Positions 15,112 through 24,109 of a stretch of DNA of 64,000 nucleotides are shown here, piece after piece. Under the pieces are notes generated by a model. The model was not told the DNA's origin. It was given only the letters and a program-made list of their open reading frames with translations, and did not search any database. The number at the start of each line of letters is the position of its first letter. The stretch's first letter is position 1. This DNA comes from Pustulibacterium marinum (GTDB taxonomy: Bacteria; Bacteroidota; Bacteroidia; Flavobacteriales; Flavobacteriaceae), in assembly GCF_900116665.1 (NCBI RefSeq), contig NZ_FPBK01000002.1:302360-366359 (forward strand), in the 5' to 3' direction. Both the position numbers and the translations under genes were made by a program.

Positions 15112-18100
15112 ATGAAAAAGACCTATTTGTTTTTGCTATTATGCATTTTAGGTATCTCGGGAGCACTGGCACAAGCCACTGTAAACGGTACCGTTGTTTC
15201 TAAGACAGACGGGATGCCCATTCCCGGTGCAACTGTTGTACCTAATGGTGCACAAGCACAAGGAGTACTTACAGATTTTGATGGAAACTTTAGCTTTACC
15301 GTTACCGAAGTTTCCGGAACCATTACCGTAAGTTATATGGGCTTTGCTACTCAGGAAGTTTCCTATGAAGGAGATGCAATGCTTCGAGTAGCATTAGAAG
15401 AACAAGTAAACAGCCTTGATGAGGTAGTACTTATTGGGTATGGTTCTTCACAGAAAAAAGACTTAACATCTGCAGTAGCTACTGTTGACAATGTAGAAAA
15501 CATTAAAAGCAGACCGGTATCTAATTTCTCAGACTTTTTACAAGGAAATTTACCGGGGGTAACTGTAACACAAGATGGTGGAGACCCTTCGTCTTCTGCT
15601 AGTATTGTAATTCGTGGTATGGGAACCTTAAACGGGCAATCACCATTAACGGTCGTAGATGGTGTTCCATATTATGGTCCGGCTATCAACCCGAACGATA
15701 TTGAATCTGTAAGTGTATTGAAAGATGCTGCTGCCGCGGCGATTTACGGAGCTCAGGCATCTTCGGGAGTTATTGTAATTCAAACCAAAAAAGGAAGAGC
15801 AGGAAAAATGCAGGTGAACATAGATTCGTATGCAGGTTTTCAATCGGCTAACAATTTACCAACGCCTTTAAACGCAGAAGAAAATAACTATGTGTATAAC
15901 ACCGCTGCAGACAATGCAGGTGCTTCTCGTTTATCAGCACACGATGCAAGTTTAAACCCTTGGGGTGCGGTGACCAGAACAAACTGGATGGACGAGATAT
16001 TTAGAGATGCTGCTTTGTATAACGTGAATGCATCTATAAGTGGAGCTAGTGAAAAAGCACATTACTTAACCTCGTTTGGCTACAATAAAGTAGACGGTGT
16101 TTTGATAGGTACTAGTAAAGACCGCTATTCTTTCCGTGTAAAATCAGACTATGATCTTAGTGACCGTATGACTATAGGTGAAAATGTATACTTTTCTAAA
16201 ACGGAAGCTATTGGAACCAATACAACCAGTGGCTATTCTGGAGCTATTATCAACGCTATTTATATGCCAGCGGCTGCTTCGGTTTACAATGAAGATGGTA
16301 CATACCAGGGAGTAGTGCCAGAGGATCTATCCGATTTTGCAGGAGCTTACGGAGATGTGTACAATCCGGTAGCATTATTACTACGTCCTACCACCAGCAA
16401 TCCTGTAAACTATATCAATGCGAATGTATATTTCAATTATGAGATTTTAGATGGATTCAGCTTTAAATCGAATTATTCGTATGCATTGACCAATACCAAG
16501 TACAAGCGTTTTGTACCGATGATTCCAGAGATAGGAAGAGCCAATTCCGAAAACTATTTATACCAAAGTTATTCCGATACCAATCGTTGGATTTGGGATA
16601 ATCAATTGAACTATAAAAAGTCTTTTGGAAAACATAATCTGGATTTGACAGCTATATATTCTGCGCAGCATACCGATTATGAATACTTTTATCAAGAAGG
16701 AAGAGGTTTCAGTAGCGAGGAAGGCTACAACCAGTATATGAGCAATGCTACCAGCTTACAACCATCGGTAACCGATGTGTACGAAGATGCATTGACTTCT
16801 GCCATTGGTAGAGCCATGTATAACTATGACAATACCTATTACCTTTCGGCAAGTATCCGTAGAGATGAGACTTCTCGTTTGGCAGACGGTAACAAATCAG
16901 ATTATTTTCCTTCTGTTTCGGGAGCGGTACGTTTAACCAATCTACCTGTTTTTGATAATAGTACCCTTCTGAATGATTTAAAACTAAGAGGTTCATGGGG
17001 TGAAATAGGAAATATCAATACAGTAGGATATTATTCATTTGATGTACCATTGAGTACCAACATTGCAGTGATGGGAGAAGATGGAGCTTATGATGCCAAC
17101 GGAACGTACGTGGGACAACAAAGTAACCCAAATCTAAAATGGGAAACTACGGAATCTTTTGACATTGGTTTAGATGCACAATTGTTAGAAAACAGATTGA
17201 GTTTAACGCTTGATTATTTCAGCAAACGAACCAAAGGAATGATCATTCCCGGATTAGAAGATTCACACCAAGGAACAGCGGCTGCCGATGTTAATGGTGG
17301 TGAAGTGAAAAATACAGGTTGGGAACTAGCGGCTTCTTACACCGGTGGAGGTAAAGATTTAAACTATACCATTCGTGGAAACATGAGTACCGTGCAGAAC
17401 GAACTTGTAAACTTGGATGGATACAATGAAGCAGGTATTGAATACATTCAGCATAGCGATGAGGTAAGAGGGGTGTTAAGACCATTCCGCTCTGCAGTAG
17501 GTGAGGAATTGTACTCATACTATCTAGTTCCGGTAATGGGAATTTTCCAATCGCAAGATGAGATTGATGCGTATGCTCAAAATGGAGAATTGATTCAACC
17601 GGATGCACAACCGGGTGATTTGAAATTTGAAGATGTGAATAACGATGGTAAAATAGATAGTAACGACCGTAAGTTTATGGGAAGTTATTTACCGGATTTC
17701 ACTTATAGCTTTGGATTTACAGTCAACTACAAAAACTGGGATTTAAATGCCTTGTTTCAAGGTGTAGCAGGAGCAAAGGCTTTTAATGCGTACAAATATT
17801 CTACCTATAACGCTTCTTTACAGGGGTACAACCTAGACAATCGTGTATTGAATGCATGGAGTGAAGACAACACAAGTTCAGATATTCCTAGATTATCTAC
17901 TAGTGATGCCAATGGAAACTTTGGAACCATTTCTAGCTGGTATTTAGAGAATGCATCGTACCTGCGCTTAAAGAACGTAACGCTAGGGTATACACTGCCA
18001 ACAGATTTCATGAACCGTATCATGGAAGGTTCTTCTTTAAGATTTTATGTGTCTGCGGATAATATTTTCACCATCACAGATTATTCAGGTATGGATCCGG

Positions 18101-18180
18101 AAGTGGGTAACAATGGGTTAGACATCGGTAGATATCCATTGTCTTCTAAATATGTAGCCGGTTTATCACTATCCTTCTAA
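15112..18180 (+). CDS. SusC/RagA-family TonB-dependent outer-membrane transporter
   Basis: The 1022-residue product has a signal peptide (MKKTYLFLLLCILGISGALAQ), a carboxypeptidase-like regulatory domain (about 22-105), a TonB-box-like SLDEVVLIGYGSS segment, a plug domain with GTLNGQSPLTVVDGVP, then a long barrel ending in a terminal aromatic residue (LSLSF). Such proteins import ligands caught by the SusD partner, using energy from TonB. It lies 168 bases after the regulator and 27 bases before susD on the same strand. The next gene downstream is a phosphodiesterase/phosphatase and no glycoside hydrolase is present, which points to a phosphorus-containing ligand. Confidence 0.95.
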   Translation: MKKTYLFLLLCILGISGALAQATVNGTVVSKTDGMPIPGATVVPNGAQAQGVLTDFDGNFSFTVTEVSGTITVSYMGFATQEVSYEGDAMLRVALEEQVNSLDEVVLIGYGSSQKKDLTSAVATVDNVENIKSRPVSNFSDFLQGNLPGVTVTQDGGDPSSSASIVIRGMGTLNGQSPLTVVDGVPYYGPAINPNDIESVSVLKDAAAAAIYGAQASSGVIVIQTKKGRAGKMQVNIDSYAGFQSANNLPTPLNAEENNYVYNTAADNAGASRLSAHDASLNPWGAVTRTNWMDEIFRDAALYNVNASISGASEKAHYLTSFGYNKVDGVLIGTSKDRYSFRVKSDYDLSDRMTIGENVYFSKTEAIGTNTTSGYSGAIINAIYMPAAASVYNEDGTYQGVVPEDLSDFAGAYGDVYNPVALLLRPTTSNPVNYINANVYFNYEILDGFSFKSNYSYALTNTKYKRFVPMIPEIGRANSENYLYQSYSDTNRWIWDNQLNYKKSFGKHNLDLTAIYSAQHTDYEYFYQEGRGFSSEEGYNQYMSNATSLQPSVTDVYEDALTSAIGRAMYNYDNTYYLSASIRRDETSRLADGNKSDYFPSVSGAVRLTNLPVFDNSTLLNDLKLRGSWGEIGNINTVGYYSFDVPLSTNIAVMGEDGAYDANGTYVGQQSNPNLKWETTESFDIGLDAQLLENRLSLTLDYFSKRTKGMIIPGLEDSHQGTAAADVNGGEVKNTGWELAASYTGGGKDLNYTIRGNMSTVQNELVNLDGYNEAGIEYIQHSDEVRGVLRPFRSAVGEELYSYYLVPVMGIFQSQDEIDAYAQNGELIQPDAQPGDLKFEDVNNDGKIDSNDRKFMGSYLPDFTYSFGFTVNYKNWDLNALFQGVAGAKAFNAYKYSTYNASLQGYNLDNRVLNAWSEDNTSSDIPRLSTSDANGNFGTISSWYLENASYLRLKNVTLGYTLPTDFMNRIMEGSSLRFYVSADNIFTITDYSGMDPEVGNNGLDIGRYPLSSKYVAGLSLSF

Positions 18181-18207
18181 CAACAATCAATATTTAAAAA
18201 GACGATT

Positions 18208-19803
18208 ATGAATAAACATATCACTATAAAATTAACGAGTCTTGCAGCAACAGCATTGCTTTCATTGGCAGTATTCAACTCTTGCTCAGAAGACTTTACC
18301 AGTGTAACTCCAAAAGGAAGCACCTCGTACGCTAATTATTGGAAAACAGAACAAGATGCTGTACAGGCGGTAAATAGTATGTACAACGAAATGAAATCTG
18401 AAGAATTATTTTCAAGAGGTTTTTTCTGGTACATCAATGCTTCCGATGATTTGATCACCGGACGTATCAAAGCCGATGCTGATAACATTAAAAACTTTGT
18501 ATGTACAGGAGATGAAGGGTATACATCGTACATGTACCCTGCCGGATTCCGTGTCATTCGTAGAGCAAATGACGTTTTAAAGAACGTACCAGATATGGAT
18601 CTTGATGAAGATCTAAAGAATCGTTTACTGGGCGAGGCCTATTTTATGAGAGGTTTCTTCTACTTCTGGTTAGCTCATAGTTATGGAGATAACGGTGAAA
18701 ACGGAGGGATTCCTATTGTAACGGTAGCAAACATGGATGATGCCGCTGGTAGCTATGAGCGTCCGTCAAGTGTTACGGTAAACTATGCTCAAATAGTGGA
18801 AGACTTAACTGCAGCAGCAGAGCTATTGCCATTATTCACAGATTTGGAAAGCGCAGACTACGGTCGTGCACACAAAGATGCTGCGTATGCCTACATTGCC
18901 AAGACCTATTTGTACTGGGCGCAGTATGATCAAAGCAAGTATGCAGATGTAGTAACCTATGCAGATATGGTAACCAATTCCGGTTCTGGAAGAGCATTGA
19001 TTGACACCGATACGCCTGATGAAGATTTTAGATTGTTGCACAGTCATCTAAACAATTGGACCAATGAATACATTTGGTCTGTAAACTCTGGTGTTGAAGA
19101 CGGAAGTAAACTTCCTGGTGTCATGCTTGAAAACAAAGGATGGAGTAAGTACAACGGATGGGGATATTACCAACCAACCGAAGAATTGTACGAGGCTTTT
19201 GAAGAGGATGATGTACGAAGAGGTGTTACCATTTTAAAGTTTGGAGATGAGTTCACCTACTTTGGTGAAGACAGACAGTACTATTCAGAGAATTCTTTGT
19301 CTGGGCTTCAGTTCAACAAGTATATGTATGAATACCAATACGAATCTCCGGAAGGAACCTATGTGAATTCAAACGGAGATAACCCAACAACCGTGTACAA
19401 TGTTCCATTAATGCGCTATGCAGAAGTATTGTTAATGAAATCCGAAGCATTGATCATGCAAGGACAAAACGGGGATGCTCCTTTAAATTTAGTACGTGAC
19501 AGAGCAGGGTTAAACCCAGTTTCCGGAGCTACGATAGACGATTTGAAACATGAGCGCCGTGTAGAATTAGCAGGGGAATTTGCAAACCGCCATTTTGATT
19601 TGGTTCGTTGGGGTGATGCAGAAAGTGTATACGCACAAGCATTACACGGTAGAATTCATTCAGACAGAACCAATCCAGATTCAGATTATACCATCGAAGA
19701 AGTGTGGGAAGCGCGAGACTTCGATCCTTCATATATGCACGTTTGGCCATTACCTACCACTGTAATAGAGGGTTCAGGTATTTCGCAAAACGTCGGTTGG
19801 TAA
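18208..19803 (+). CDS. SusD/RagB-family substrate-binding lipoprotein
   Basis: The 531-residue product has a lipoprotein signal peptide ending FNSC (Cys26), then the SusD fold: an N-terminal YWKTEQDAVQAVNSMYNEM helix, helical TPR-like repeats with LLGEAYFMRGFFYFW, and the C-terminal RYAEVLLMKSEALIMQG and ERRVELAGEFANRHFDLVRWG segments of RagB/SusD proteins. It is anchored on the cell surface and caps the SusC pore to select the ligand. It sits 27 bases after susC, so the two are co-transcribed. A strong hairpin follows it and may lower expression of the next gene. Confidence 0.95.
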   Translation: MNKHITIKLTSLAATALLSLAVFNSCSEDFTSVTPKGSTSYANYWKTEQDAVQAVNSMYNEMKSEELFSRGFFWYINASDDLITGRIKADADNIKNFVCTGDEGYTSYMYPAGFRVIRRANDVLKNVPDMDLDEDLKNRLLGEAYFMRGFFYFWLAHSYGDNGENGGIPIVTVANMDDAAGSYERPSSVTVNYAQIVEDLTAAAELLPLFTDLESADYGRAHKDAAYAYIAKTYLYWAQYDQSKYADVVTYADMVTNSGSGRALIDTDTPDEDFRLLHSHLNNWTNEYIWSVNSGVEDGSKLPGVMLENKGWSKYNGWGYYQPTEELYEAFEEDDVRRGVTILKFGDEFTYFGEDRQYYSENSLSGLQFNKYMYEYQYESPEGTYVNSNGDNPTTVYNVPLMRYAEVLLMKSEALIMQGQNGDAPLNLVRDRAGLNPVSGATIDDLKHERRVELAGEFANRHFDLVRWGDAESVYAQALHGRIHSDRTNPDSDYTIEEVWEARDFDPSYMHVWPLPTTVIEGSGISQNVGW

Positions 19804-19830
19804 ATTGTGTTTTTAGTTATTTGTTTAATG

Positions 19831-19866
19831 AAAGATGCCACTGTGCAAGGTGGCATCTTTATGACT
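19831..19866 (+). terminator. Hairpin after susD (partial terminator or mRNA stabiliser)
   Basis: AAAGATGCCAC pairs with GTGGCATCTTT around the loop TGTGCAAG, followed by ATGACTTTTTT. The T run starts five bases late, so read-through into the enzyme gene 8 bases further on is likely. Confidence 0.65.
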
Positions 19867-19873
19867 TTTTTGT

Positions 19874-21646
19874 ATGCAGAAATTAACAAGATATGTGTGG
19901 TTACTATGGTTGGCTACCAACAGCCTTTGGGCGCAAAATCCAATCATTCATTCCCATAATGACTATGAGCAGCAAGTACCTTTTTGGAATGCTTATGCCG
20001 CTGGGGCGCGCTCCATTGAGGCCGATGTTATTTTAAAGAATAATACATTGTACGTAGCTCATGCCGAATCAGAGATTCAGGAAACCAGAACGATGGAAAG
20101 TTTATACCTAGCACCTATTCAAAAGGGCGTTGCTATGGGAATGATCACTGAGCAACCATTACAACTATTATTAGATATAAAAACCGATGCCAAAAAGACT
20201 TTAAAGCTTTTGGTACAAACGCTGGAAAAATACCCTAGTGTATTGGCACAGCAACAAATTACGTATGTGATCTCGGGAAATCAACCGGAACCTAAAAAGT
20301 TCAAGGACTATCCTGAATACGTTCAATTTGATTACCAAGCCTTAGAACCTTTGACCGATGAAGAGTGGAATCATGTAGGTATGATCAGTTTAAACTACAA
20401 ACGCTTTGCAGGTTGGAATGGTAAAGGTCGTTTTACCAAAGAAGATCTGGCGAAAGTGAAAGAAGTGATTGAAAAAGCACATAGCTACCACAAACCATTT
20501 CGTTTCTGGGCAACTCCCGATTCTAAAAGTGCCTGGAAAGCATTTACCGATTTAGGGGTAGATTATATCAATACAGATATGCCTTTTCAGTGTGTAAACT
20601 ACGTACGTTCGTTGCCAAAACGCGTGTACACCAACACAGTGTTTTCAGAAGTATATACCCCAACGTATGAATACGACCAAACCGAAGAAGCGGTTAAAAA
20701 CGTAATTTTATTAATTGGTGACGGGAACGGACTTTCAGAGATTTCGGCAGCAACGCTTGCCAATGGTGGTGAATTAACGTTGACACAACTAAAGAGTATT
20801 GGGTTCATCAAAACATCTTCCTCTGATGACTTTACCACTGATTCTGCCGCAGCCGGAACTGCTATTGCCATCGGACAAAAAACGTATAACCGTGCTATTG
20901 GGGTAGACAGTTTGGGCAATGCCGCTACCAACATTTGTGAAGTGTTACAAGCCCAAAACTATAATACGGCAGTGATTTCCACAGACGAAATTACGGGCGC
21001 TACGCCTTCAGCCTTCTATGCGCATCAAAAAGATAGAGGAATGAACCAAGAAATTGCAGCGGATCTGTACAAAAGTCAATTAACACTTTTTGCAGCGGGT
21101 GGCCGTAAGTATTTTCAAGAGCCGTTGCCTTTTACCATCGTGGACACTCCCGAAGCCATTGCCAATACTACTGCGAAACATGTTGGTTATTTTATGGCGG
21201 AAGGTGGCGTTCCTAGTGTGTTAAATGGGAGAGGAGAAGCATTTCCTGATGTTGTAGCCAATAGTTTAGTGTATTTAGGAAAACAAGAACAACCTTTCTT
21301 TGCTATGATTGAGGGTGCTCAAATAGATACACATGGACATTTTAATGATGTAAGCGGAATTGTCGCAGAAGGAATTGATTTTGACAAAGCCATTACCAAA
21401 GCCATTCAGTTTGCAGATACCCATCCGGGTACGTTGATTATTGTCACAGCCGATCATGAAACTTCTGGTTTTAGCATTCCGCAGGGAAATCTGGAAAACC
21501 ATGTGATTGAAGGTGATTTTACCACCCATGATCATACCGCGACCATGGTACCTGTATTCGCCTATGGACCACATTCGCAAGATTTTATGGGTGTGTATGA
21601 AAATAACGAAATTTACCATAAGATACTTAAACTATTAAACCTCTAA
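19874..21646 (+). CDS. Fusion of a GDPD/PLC-like phosphodiesterase and an alkaline phosphatase
   Basis: The 590-residue product has a signal peptide (to LWA, 20). Residues about 22-255 form a phosphodiesterase-like TIM barrel: HSHNDYEQ (His26, His28), RSIEADV (Glu49, Asp51) and VAHAE. Residues about 268-590 are an alkaline phosphatase: ILLIGDGNG (metal Asp), TTDSAAAGTA (nucleophile Ser), DTHGHFND and TADHETSG (metal ligands) and HDHTATMVPV. One polypeptide could thus cut a phosphodiester and then release phosphate in the periplasm. It is the only enzyme in the SusCD locus. The likely substrate is a glycerophospho- or similar diester; this is inference from domains and context. Confidence 0.85.
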   Translation: MQKLTRYVWLLWLATNSLWAQNPIIHSHNDYEQQVPFWNAYAAGARSIEADVILKNNTLYVAHAESEIQETRTMESLYLAPIQKGVAMGMITEQPLQLLLDIKTDAKKTLKLLVQTLEKYPSVLAQQQITYVISGNQPEPKKFKDYPEYVQFDYQALEPLTDEEWNHVGMISLNYKRFAGWNGKGRFTKEDLAKVKEVIEKAHSYHKPFRFWATPDSKSAWKAFTDLGVDYINTDMPFQCVNYVRSLPKRVYTNTVFSEVYTPTYEYDQTEEAVKNVILLIGDGNGLSEISAATLANGGELTLTQLKSIGFIKTSSSDDFTTDSAAAGTAIAIGQKTYNRAIGVDSLGNAATNICEVLQAQNYNTAVISTDEITGATPSAFYAHQKDRGMNQEIAADLYKSQLTLFAAGGRKYFQEPLPFTIVDTPEAIANTTAKHVGYFMAEGGVPSVLNGRGEAFPDVVANSLVYLGKQEQPFFAMIEGAQIDTHGHFNDVSGIVAEGIDFDKAITKAIQFADTHPGTLIIVTADHETSGFSIPQGNLENHVIEGDFTTHDHTATMVPVFAYGPHSQDFMGVYENNEIYHKILKLLNL

Positions 21647-21678
21647 TAGAACGTATTTAGTTTCCCCCAACTATTACC

Positions 21679-21718
21679 AAAAACCGTATGCGCCTGTGGC
21701 CATGCGGTTTTTATTTTT
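21679..21718. terminator. Bidirectional terminator between the phosphatase and rlmF
   Basis: AAAAACCGTATG pairs with CATGCGGTTTTT (one G-T pair), loop CGCCTGTGGC, with T tracts on both strands. It separates two convergent genes. Confidence 0.8.
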
Positions 21719-21732
21719 AGGGTAAGATAGAA

Positions 21733-22680
21733 CTATAATTTCCAGTTCATACGTTGTTTGGGCGTTAGAAAAGTCCAGGCTACAATTCTGCTTACCTTAT
21801 TTCCGGTGCCCATTTCAATGGTTTTGAACTCGTTTACCTTAGCCTTTTTAAGTTGTTGATAGATGCCTTTCAGGCTTTCTTGTTTCGAAACCAAAGTTGT
21901 AAACCAATAACAGTTGTTAGCAAATTTGATACTGTCTACAATCATTTGCTGAATAAACGCTTGTTCGCCTCCTTTGTAGATGAGTTCGTTGCTTACTCCG
22001 GCAAAATTAAGCGCTGCTTTGGTCACCTTTTTACCACTGAGGTTACGCACTTTACGTAGACTTCCCTTTTGTGCTGCAGCCGCTGAGGTATGAAAAGGAG
22101 GATTGCAAAGTGTCAATGTCACCTTTTCTTCGGGATGTAGAATTCCTGTAAAAATCTGTTTTGGGTTCGGTTGCAAACGTAAATCGATCTTTCCGTGTAG
22201 CTGTGCATTATTTTCCACAATCTGTTTGGCTGATGCCAATGATTTTGCTGCTACATCCGACGCAATAAAGTCCCAACCATATTCGGCTACGCCTAGCAGT
22301 GGATAAATACAACTAGCCCCGGTACCCACATCTAAACAACGAACGTGTTGATGTGGTACATCTTTACCATGTTGACGCTCTTGTAGCAAGTCGGACAGAT
22401 AATGTAAATAATCGGCTCTCCCGGGAATGGGTGGACATAAATTAGCATCCGGAAACTCCCAATATCCAATACCGTAATAGTGTTGCAACAGGGCTTTGTT
22501 AAGCAATTTCACCGCCTTAGGATCGCTAAACGCTACCGAAGGTTGCCCCATTTTGTTGGGCACTACAAAAGCTTCCAACTCGGGTACCGCAGTCACCAAG
22601 GCTTCTAAATCATACGCCTCCCGATTTTTATTTCGGGGATGCAAACGACTTTTGGTAGGAGTTTTCTTTTCGGTAGGCAT
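21733..22680 (-). CDS. rlmF: 23S rRNA (adenine-1618-N6)-methyltransferase RlmF
   Basis: The 315-residue protein contains RLHPRNKNR near the N-terminus, ADYLHYLSDLL, the SAM-binding segment CLDVGTGASCIYPLLG, and the N6-adenine methylase motif NPPFHTS, all in the order of RlmF. The enzyme methylates A1618 (E. coli numbering) of 23S rRNA in the cytoplasm. Length is normal for the family. It is transcribed alone, from a predicted promoter at 22698-22705, and ends at a terminator shared with the phosphatase gene. Confidence 0.93.
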   Translation of the reverse strand: MPTEKKTPTKSRLHPRNKNREAYDLEALVTAVPELEAFVVPNKMGQPSVAFSDPKAVKLLNKALLQHYYGIGYWEFPDANLCPPIPGRADYLHYLSDLLQERQHGKDVPHQHVRCLDVGTGASCIYPLLGVAEYGWDFIASDVAAKSLASAKQIVENNAQLHGKIDLRLQPNPKQIFTGILHPEEKVTLTLCNPPFHTSAAAAQKGSLRKVRNLSGKKVTKAALNFAGVSNELIYKGGEQAFIQQMIVDSIKFANNCYWFTTLVSKQESLKGIYQQLKKAKVNEFKTIEMGTGNKVSRIVAWTFLTPKQRMNWKL

Positions 22681-22697
22681 GGCGAATTCTTTGCCTG

Positions 22698-22705
22698 CAA
22701 AAGTA
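22698..22705 (-). promoter_or_regulatory. Predicted -7 box of rlmF (TACTTTTG on the minus strand)
   Basis: CAAAAGTA on the + strand reads TACTTTTG on the minus strand, a full match to TANNTTTG, 17 bases before the rlmF start. Confidence 0.55.
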
Positions 22706-22744
22706 CGTATTTTTAAGAAGTCTTTCTTTTGAGTTGTTCCAAGT

Positions 22745-22853
22745 AGCTACAACCGCTGGCGCGAGCATCTTGCTCGTGACCTGATATTTTCAATCTATGA
22801 TATAATTACTTCTATTAATATCGAAATAGCACAAGCGTGACCCTTGTGCTAGC
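22745..22853. repeat. REP pair on the left side of the RAYT gene
   Basis: Two hairpins lie 3' of the transposase gene. At 22755-22780, GCTGGCGCGAGCATCTTGCT and its flank pair as CGAGCA/TGCTCG. At 22830-22853, CACAAG pairs with CTTGTG, where the right-hand copies have CACGAG with CTCG(C/T)G; both arms have changed together. The AT-rich spacer between them matches the spacers of the right-hand array. The second REP ends 6 bases before the transposase stop codon. Confidence 0.85.
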
Positions 22854-22859
22854 ATCTTA

Positions 22860-23411
22860 CTATGAATTCATATCTATTTCTAAAATTGTATGGTCGTCGT
22901 TACCATAATTTCTGGCACTACTATATTTCCAATCAATCGGATCGGTAACAAATCCACTTAGTACAGGATTTTGATGGATATAGGTCAATTTTTGCTCAAA
23001 AACTTTTAAAGACCAAACCTGAATAGGTTGATTGTGTTGTTGCCAAAATTGCCTATGCTTTACATTGCTATTTTTCTTTCCTGCTTGCGAAAACATCCAC
23101 AGTAACCATTCTTTTCTACTTTCTTTTGGATTTTCCGCTATTTGTTTTATCAAAGTTCGTGAAGTATAGCCTTTAAAATCTCTAATTAGACCAGAAGGAT
23201 CTTGATGTGCAGACCTGAAAAGTAAATGTACATGACTTGGCATAATGCAATACCCATAGAGTTCCATTCCTTTGTGTTTTCTACAATAATCTAATGAAGT
23301 TATAAGTGTTTCAAAATAAGCGTTTCTAGTGAAAACATCAATCCAATGAATAGTGGCAAAGCTTATAAAATAAGCACCATCTTTTTCTGAAAATTTATAT
23401 TTTCTACTCAC
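22860..23411 (-). CDS. REP-associated tyrosine transposase (RAYT)
   Basis: The 183-residue protein opens MSRKYKFSEKDGAYFISFAT and has the HUH motif in CIMPSHVHLLFRS (two His) and the tyrosine motif YIHQNPVLSGFV near residue 150, followed by WKYSSARNYG. This is the Y1-type single-strand transposase family that processes REP palindromes. All catalytic residues appear intact. Matching REP hairpins lie immediately on both sides, two to the left and about twelve to the right, so enzyme and substrate are together. Domestication, in which the host uses REPs as transcript ends or binding sites, is also known for such families. Confidence 0.92.
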   Translation of the reverse strand: MSRKYKFSEKDGAYFISFATIHWIDVFTRNAYFETLITSLDYCRKHKGMELYGYCIMPSHVHLLFRSAHQDPSGLIRDFKGYTSRTLIKQIAENPKESRKEWLLWMFSQAGKKNSNVKHRQFWQQHNQPIQVWSLKVFEQKLTYIHQNPVLSGFVTDPIDWKYSSARNYGNDDHTILEIDMNS

Positions 23412-23460
23412 ATACTAAATATACAAAAATAACAATAGAGCCTACATTTATAGTAAACAG

Positions 23461-24109
23461 CACGAGTGTGACCCTCGCGCTAGCAGAAAAGCTACCACCG
23501 CTAGCGCGAGCATCTTGCTCGTGACTTTATATTTTTTTAATCTATGATATAATTATTTCTGGAATAATAAAACAGTACGAGCGTGACCCTGACGCTAGCA
23601 GAAAAGTTACCACGGCTAGCGCAAGCATCTTGCTCGTGACCTTACATTTTTTAATCTTTGATATAGTTACTTTTAATAATATTAAAACAAGCACGAGCGT
23701 GACCCTCGCGCTAGCAGAAAAGCTACAACCGCTGTCGCGAGCATCTTGCTCGTGACTTTATATTTTTCAATCTTTGATATAATTACTTCTAATAATATTG
23801 AAACAGCACGAGCGTGACGCTCGGGCTAGCAGAAAAGCTACAACGGCTAGCGCTAGCATCTTGCTCGTGACCTTGTATTTTCAATCTTTGATATAATTAT
23901 TTCTGGAATAATAAAACAGCACGAGCGTGACGCTCGCGCTAGCGAAAAAGCTACAACCGCTGTCGCGAGCATCTTGCTCGTGACTTTATATTTTTTCAAT
24001 CTTTGATATGATTACTTCTAATAATATTGAAACAGTACGAGCACGTCCCTCGCGTTGGGAAAAAAGTCACAACCGCTGGCGCGAGCATCTTGCTCGTGGC
24101 CTTATATTT
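23461..24109. repeat. Tandem BIME/REP array, six units of about 115 bp
   Basis: Unit starts lie at 23461, 23576, 23692, 23807, 23920 and 24036. Each unit holds REP1 (CACGAGCGTGACSCTCGCGC with CTAGCAG after it), a short linker AAAAGCTACAACC, REP2 in inverted orientation (GCGAGCATCTTGCTCGTGAC) and an AT-rich spacer of about 50 bases (TTTGATATAATTACTTC...). The stems are CGAGCG/CSCTCG with a frequent central C-C mismatch, and CGAGCA/TGCTCG. Units 1 and 4 share one spacer ending (GGAATAATAAAACAG); the others have a different one. The second arm of REP2 is almost invariant while the first varies. The last unit stops inside its spacer at about 24109. Confidence 0.92.

Noticed and set aside
15112-19803. 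Classic polysaccharide utilization locus
   Set aside because: No glycoside hydrolase, lyase or sulfatase gene is present beside susC/susD in this window.
23461-24109. Possible CRISPR array (regular repeats at about 115 bp)
   Set aside because: The spacers are also repeats of each other, the units contain inverted palindromes, and no cas gene is near. It is a REP/BIME array.
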